DNA of 64,000 bases from the NCBI GenBank assembly GCA_024699855.1, contig JAMPIQ010000001.1, forward strand, positions 9,486,001 through 9,550,000, written 5' to 3'. How positions within the stretch are numbered: position 1 is the stretch's first letter; the number at the start of each line of letters is the position of its first letter. This DNA comes from Aphelenchoides besseyi (lineage: Eukaryota; Nematoda; Chromadorea; Rhabditida; Aphelenchoididae). Shown piece after piece: positions 59,778-64,000 of the stretch. Below the pieces are notes generated by a model. The model ran no database searches. It was not told the DNA's origin and saw nothing but the letters and a program-made list of their open reading frames with translations. The position numbers and the translations under genes were made by a program.

Positions 59778-60098
59778 TTAAGCGTCGTGAACTGACAAGT
59801 GCGGTGTTGCCGATGCACATCGTTGCGGCGAATCGTTTCCGTTTCCAACGCTTAGAAGATCGCTGTCAGACGCACACGGCGGCTTCAAATAGGCTCGTTG
59901 ATTCTCGTAGCGAGTCGATTGCATTGTGAGAACAATATCAGCGACCTCGTCCGGTAACTCCAACGGTAAATCAGAACACGAAGACGGTCGTTGTGCTGCA
60001 CTGCCGAGTTCAGAACGTTGATCGTCGATTCGACTGCGCGATTGGCTGCGTATGATAAGGTCGTAGATTTGCTCACTACTGCAACTATCCGTTCCCAT
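59778..60098 (-). CDS. Two-GoLoco mini-protein (G-alpha regulator)
   Basis: A CAATTTTTAG acceptor lies 9 nt before the ATG at 60098, so trans-splicing would expose this start. The single exon gives 106 aa. Two GoLoco motifs are visible: SSEQIYDLIIRSQSRSRIDD-QR at residues 7-28 and DEVADIVLTMQSTRYENQR at about 48-66. The D-Q-R / E-N-Q-R triad ends are the arginine fingers that hold GDP on G-alpha-i/o. A Ser-rich tail follows. GoLoco proteins block nucleotide release and set up spindle-pulling forces or modulate signalling. This one has no TPR or RGS domain, so it resembles mammalian GPSM3 or PCP2 in layout. The upstream frame is open without need. Confidence 0.68.
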   Translation of the reverse strand: MGTDSCSSEQIYDLIIRSQSRSRIDDQRSELGSAAQRPSSCSDLPLELPDEVADIVLTMQSTRYENQRAYLKPPCASDSDLLSVGNGNDSPQRCASATPHLSVHDA

Positions 60099-61496
60099 TG
60101 CGTTTCCGCTAAAAATTGTCGAGTTTCTTCGTGGACATAATGATAGCGGATGCATTTTCATGACAATCAGCAAGTCGAACTCGAAAGTTAATCCAAGAGA
60201 AGAGGGTGAGTAAAGCAAAGTTAGTATTCAAAATGAGCTCAATATACGAATCTAGTGGACAATTTTATACGCCAAACTCGGGTCTTTACTTCCGAAGGTA
60301 AATGAAGATGCCACGCCTCTTTGTGAACGTAAACGATTGCGAACGTCAACGGCCGTTAAGATTACCGCAGTTGTTTGAGTACTAGCAAGAAACAATCATA
60401 GGAGAATTACGAGTGTAGACACCCACAAATCCGGATCTTTGCAATCTCGTCAAACGAAATCCCCAAAAATGATCACCACCGCAAATGCCTCGCTTAATTT
60501 CCGTTTCTATCAGCCCGAAGTGGTAATCTCTTCACTTTGAAGCTCTCCGTAGTCGGGCGTATTATAAGTGAGGGAAATAAGTACCGGGAATAACTTTTCA
60601 TGGGTCTCAATTTCCGTTTATTCAACCTTCGACATGCAATCGAAACGACAAACTTGAAATTCGGCGAATAAGCAAGAGAGAAATTAATGCGCATAATGAC
60701 TTCACAACTAATGGAGTCTCTCTGTTGCGAATCCACCGACGAGGAAGCAAATTTTGAGGGAAACAGACAACAATAGATGGTTTGTTTTCTGTATCTTGAT
60801 TATCAAAGTATCTCAACGAACAATTACTCTTTGCGGATTAATAAAATGCGATTCCCAAGGGAGTCACTGTCAGCTTAGTTCCTTTGTTTGAGTGACATCA
60901 TACTCAAAGTTGAGAGGACAGTGTGTATCGTTTAACGCAAATGACATCAAAGTCACAAACGAACGTCATAGCCTTCACAGTCATTAGACAATTTGAACTC
61001 ATTAGCTAATTCTGTAGTTTGTTTTTCAAAATCTGAGATTTTGAAGTCCGCTGGCCTACCTCATGACTTTTGACGCATTAGCCTTCGATTTCATTAGAAT
61101 TGATGTTTTGTGAGGCTTCGAGGATGTTGCAGAATGACGGCAAGTCAGAAGGCGTCAATTAGTAGAAACAGTGAATTTGAATTAGAACAGGAATCAGAAG
61201 GTAGTTAGCGGAATATCAACTTCAAGCAAAAGCACACAAACGAGAACTAATTACTCAAATTCAATTCAATTGCTTTCGTGCGCTTTGAGGTCCGGGAAAC
61301 AAAATTCGAGTGAAACAGAAAACCTCAATGGCTACCGATTAATCAAAACGGAAACTTTGAATTCCTCGTATTGAGTTTTTTTCTTTCGACTACAAATTTT
61401 CAAGGACAATTTCGCTGTCAGTCACCAGTTCACAGAACTTGACGTTATCGAACGACTTTCCTTCAAAGTTTGCATTAACTTTGACTGATATGCACG
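60099..61496. other. Gene-free stretch
   Basis: Between two divergent genes, AT-rich. The longest frame (60736-60494, -) shows no start context or domain. I see no repeat or RNA gene. Confidence 0.4.
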
Positions 61497-62495
61497 ATGA
61501 TGACCTTTCCAAAGCAAAGTTTTCAATTTGCGGTCAGTTTGCTGCACGTCATGGACGCTCTTTGTTGGTTCGGTTTGTGTGCATTGTTGGTCACTGGAAT
61601 GACGACTTCGTTTCTGTTTTGTACACGACAACAAGCGAAAGTATCCGCAACACCGAAGCGATTATCGCAACCGACTTTTCCGGTCCGACATGTCGTCAAA
61701 AGATGTCCAACGAAGAACGAGTTGTCCAAACATAAAAAGAAAGAAACAAAGAAGGAAAACCCAAAAGCCAAGAAGGTTCGATCCGGACAATTATCAAGTT
61801 AACGTCACAAATTTCAGGACGACGAACGAAACGTGCAGTCAGCTTTCGCTTCCGAAGTTTACAGTGAACGTTCGGGACGTCAAATGACTGTAAGTTTCAG
61901 TTCAATTTCATCTCCATTTGAGTTGTAGGTCGAAAATCGATCGAAGCATATGACAACCGAAGGCGGCGAGACCATTGATGGGCCGACCAAGACTGAAGAT
62001 CAACAGTCAGTTAGAAAAATGTCGATTAGACGTAAGACCCGACTTGTTCAGTCGAAAGGAGCATATCGAATGCCAAACAAAGACGGTGATCGAAAGACGG
62101 ATACTGTTAACTGTGTGAAACATTTAGGATACGACGATTTAAATCCGAACGCTCAAAGCAAAATAGAAGAAGTTTCAGTCGGACGAAAAAACAAAAAAGT
62201 TGAGGAAAATAAAGTTGAGAAACAACGAAAAAATGGTTGGTTCTTACTTTCGTTCTAACTGAACTCTCTTGCAGTGAACAATAACGAAGTGGCAGTTACT
62301 TTAGGATCACAGAAGCTGACTGCTAAGAAATCAAACAAGGACAAAGAGTATAAGCAATCGTACACGCAAGAAGCCGCGGTGATCAAAACGGCCAAATTGA
62401 TGAGCTCGACAGCACCACTAAGAACCGCCAGTTCGATGAGCCAGACTGCAAAGTCTACAGAGAACATTACAGACGACAAGACTCAAGAGTCTTGA
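61497..62495 (+). CDS. Single-pass membrane protein with long Lys-rich tail
   Basis: Exons 61497-61775, 61818-61889, 61929-62235 and 62275-62495 close in phase to 292 aa; an ATG at 61551 would shorten it by 18 residues. One hydrophobic segment near the N-terminus (ALCWFGLCALLVTGMTTSFLF) is followed by a very basic, Lys/Arg/Thr/Ser-rich hydrophilic region (KHKKKETKKENPKAKK, RKMSIRRKTRL, SVGRKNKKVEENK). No cysteine clusters or known domains appear after the membrane segment. By the positive-inside rule the tail is cytosolic. The family is not recognised. It lies directly upstream (about 140 nt) of the MSP-domain gene on the same strand, so the two may be co-transcribed. Confidence 0.72.
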
Positions 62496-62633
62496 TTATT
62501 GAGTTGAAATGAAGAATAAACATCCTCGACTTTGTTCCACAAAATTTAAAGATGACAAGAAGTTAGCTAACGGTTGTTGTTTTCACTCGACCAATCATTC
62601 TTACTTTTGCAGTTCAGTCGGGTATCCGCTCCC

Positions 62634-63336
62634 ATGGCTTCTTCAAACAAAAGCAAGTCGGTCAAAACGACATCGAAAGACCCGTATAAATACGAGAACG
62701 CGTTCAACAAGTCGCTCGTTGGAACAATTGATGGCATCAACGTGCAACCGAATATTCTGCGTGTAGATCCAACTCGTTATTGCGAAGAAAAACTCGTTTT
62801 TTATATCACCAACCTCAGCGATGTTCCTCAACATTTGAACGTGAGTTGATCGAAATAACAAGTTGATCGTGTATGTTTTGGGTCCTTCGTTTCGGGCAAC
62901 CGGGATCATTAGCTGCGGAGAATTCTGTGAACTTGTTAGAACCGGGCAAAACGGCAACATGTGTGATTCAGGTCTTAAATCTCGACTTCTCCAAAGATAC
63001 GAAACCGCAAATATTGGTCTATCATTCACGAGTCATACACAAGGATATCACTGAACAATACCAAGGTATAGCCGTTGACATTTGCTCGCTCAATTCGTGT
63101 TTTCAGAAGTTTATCCAATCGAATTGGTTGTCGAGAGCGATGAGGTATTCCAAAAACGATTTCAATCGATTACTCCAGGACCAACGCCTGTTGTTCGACC
63201 GAAATCGTTAGCACAAAAAGCCCCAGCAATTCAACATGCAAAATGTGTTAAAGACGGTCTAATGCAGAAGTTCAAGAATCACAACAAACCGAGACCGACA
63301 GTCGAATGGATTTTCCATTGTGCTGAGAAGCAATAA
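62634..63336 (+). CDS. MSP-domain protein, with unusual intron
   Basis: Exons 62634-62840, 62882-63065 and 63107-63336 close in phase to 206 aa. The MSP (immunoglobulin-like) fold runs about residues 30-150: INVQPNILRVDPTRYCEEKL, FYITNLSDVPQHLN, RFGQPGSLAAENSVNLLEPG, VIQVLNLDFSKDTKPQILV, HSRVIHKDIT and EVYPIELVVESDEVF. The P-x-x-G-x-L-x-P-G kind of turn is kept. Such proteins are cytoskeletal polymers in sperm (MSP) or membrane-contact-site adaptors (VAP). No membrane anchor follows, so the sperm-type role is favoured. A TTTTGCAG acceptor lies 22 nt before the ATG. The first intron (62841-62881, 41 nt) ends in TTTTGG rather than AG. Its flanks otherwise fit the fold and phase exactly. Confidence 0.8.
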
Positions 63337-63464
63337 AACTGCAAGTGGTTGTAAATGAGTTGTTCGAGTACGAATAAACGAAGTCTCTAACACAACATGA
63401 ATTAAACGTCTTCGGACGAAAAGCAATGTTTATTTCCGGACAACACTTCATGAGAATGTCTAGG

Positions 63465-64000
63465 TCATAGAAGGCACCCTTAGACAAGAGAATAACTTCG
63501 CTTTCTCTTCTCCGACCTACCAAGTCTCAACGTTCTTACCTTCCATGATCGCCACCATTGATCCGTGATAAGTCTTTTGGATCTCGAGAAAGTTGTAGAA
63601 CAATCCTGCATGATCGTTCTTGATTGCGCTCAACTTCAACAATTCTTCCTTCACAACCTCCATTTGACGTTCGAATTCCTTTCGAGTTTGTTCGGCCTTG
63701 ATCAAATGCTCACGTTTCGCGTTGCCTCTGAACACACAAATTGGAGGAACATAGTTGAGAACTCACTTCGTAGCCTTTTCAGTTGCTCTGTCGGCATCAT
63801 CTCTGAGATCATTCAACTTCGAGAGTTCCATCTTCATGCGTTTGTAATCAGTCAATAGCCACGCATTCAACGGATCAACAATCTAAACGTTGGCATTAAA
63901 AACTGAAGACTAGTAACGCAAACCTGTTCTTTGAGATCCGATTGAAATTTTCGTTGCGCACGTCCGACCTCATCGTATATGGCGTTCAATTCGAGAAGAA
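63465..64000 (-). CDS. BAR-domain protein, endophilin-like, 5' end off the window
   Basis: Exons 64000-63924 (continuing beyond the window), 63882-63767, 63727-63540 and 63478-63465 close in phase; the stop is TGA at 63467-63465. The encoded segment is helical: YDEVGRAQRKFQSDLKEQIVD, LLTDYKRMKMELSKLNDLRDD, HLIKAEQTRKEFERQMEVVKEE, HAGLFYNFLEIQKTYHGSMVA. The helix 3 spacing (R-x-x-x-E-F-x-R-Q) and the F-x-E-x-Q-x-x-Y-H end match the second and third helices of endophilin/BIN-type BAR domains, which sense membrane curvature. No SH3 domain follows; only five residues come after the BAR end. AATAAA lies 35 nt past the stop, inside the convergent space to the MSP gene. Confidence 0.77.

Noticed and set aside
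1..64000. CRISPR arrays, prokaryotic operons, ribosome binding sites
   Set aside because: The window is clearly eukaryotic nuclear DNA with spliceosomal introns; no regularly spaced repeats are seen.

Overview
The window is nuclear DNA of a nematode. Nearly every gene is cut by introns of about 36-45 nt with GT...TTTCAG ends. Several start codons sit 3-15 nt behind a lone TTTCAG-like acceptor that has no upstream exon, which fits spliced-leader trans-splicing. The families also point to a nematode: a Str-type chemoreceptor, an MSP-domain protein and a DUF1647-like membrane protein. I cannot name the species. Exon models were built by hand from splice signals, reading phase and protein-family memory. 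Wherever I say the phases close, the exon lengths sum to an open frame; no search was run.

Layout. 1-1203 (-): ankyrin-SAM protein, running off the left edge. 5.1-10.2 kb (+): RNF19-type RBR ubiquitin ligase. 10.4-11.2 kb (+): DTWD1 tRNA-modifying enzyme. 11.4-13.2 kb (-): casein-kinase-1/TTBK-like pseudokinase. 13.7-14.1 kb (+): small secreted protein. 14.3-15.5 kb (-): Neuralized-RING ligase. 16.0-17.3 kb (-): DUF1647-like type II membrane protein. 17.6-18.6 kb (+): protein with a Mos1-type helix-turn-helix. 19.7-21.5 kb (-): membrane-anchored PP1-like phosphatase. 21.8-23.1 kb (-): GSK3-like kinase. 24.5-25.9 kb (-): second PP1-like phosphatase. 26.4-27.0 kb (+): repeat-bearing secreted protein. 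28.6-29.8 kb (+): RACK1. 30.4-30.6 kb: inverted tRNA-like repeats. 31.2-33.7 kb (-): QSOX. 35.6-36.2 kb (-): tentative TAF9-like exons. 36.6-40.8 kb (+): DIS3. 41.0-41.1 kb (-): RING relic. 41.9-42.9 kb (-): IMPACT. 43.0-44.1 kb (+): HUS1. 45.1-50.1 kb (+): C/EBP-type bZIP with long introns. 50.4-51.2 kb (-): a small gene and a UBA exon, possibly one operon. 55.6-57.0 kb (-): DDI1. 58.2-59.7 kb (+): chemoreceptor. 59.8-60.1 kb (-): two-GoLoco mini-protein. 61.5-62.5 kb (+): Lys-rich membrane protein. 62.6-63.3 kb (+): MSP-domain protein. 63.5-64.0 kb (-): BAR-domain protein, running off the right edge.

Most genes are housekeeping and do not form one pathway. RACK1, IMPACT, DIS3 and DTWD1 serve translation and RNA; HUS1 serves the DNA checkpoint; RNF19, Neuralized-RING, DDI1 and the UBA exon serve ubiquitin pathways. 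The 11-26 kb stretch gathers phospho-signalling genes (a pseudokinase, a GSK3-like kinase and two PP1-like phosphatases). These classes, with the MSP-domain gene at 62.6 kb, are expanded in nematode sperm, so co-expression there is a reasonable guess. The most unusual sequence-level observations are: a probable GT-GG intron in the MSP gene; a QSOX active-site codon block without usable splice sites; a secreted family sharing an L/F-F-P core whose larger member is followed by an intact repeat behind two in-frame TAA codons; and a DIS3 whose exonuclease is intact but whose PIN nuclease looks eroded.
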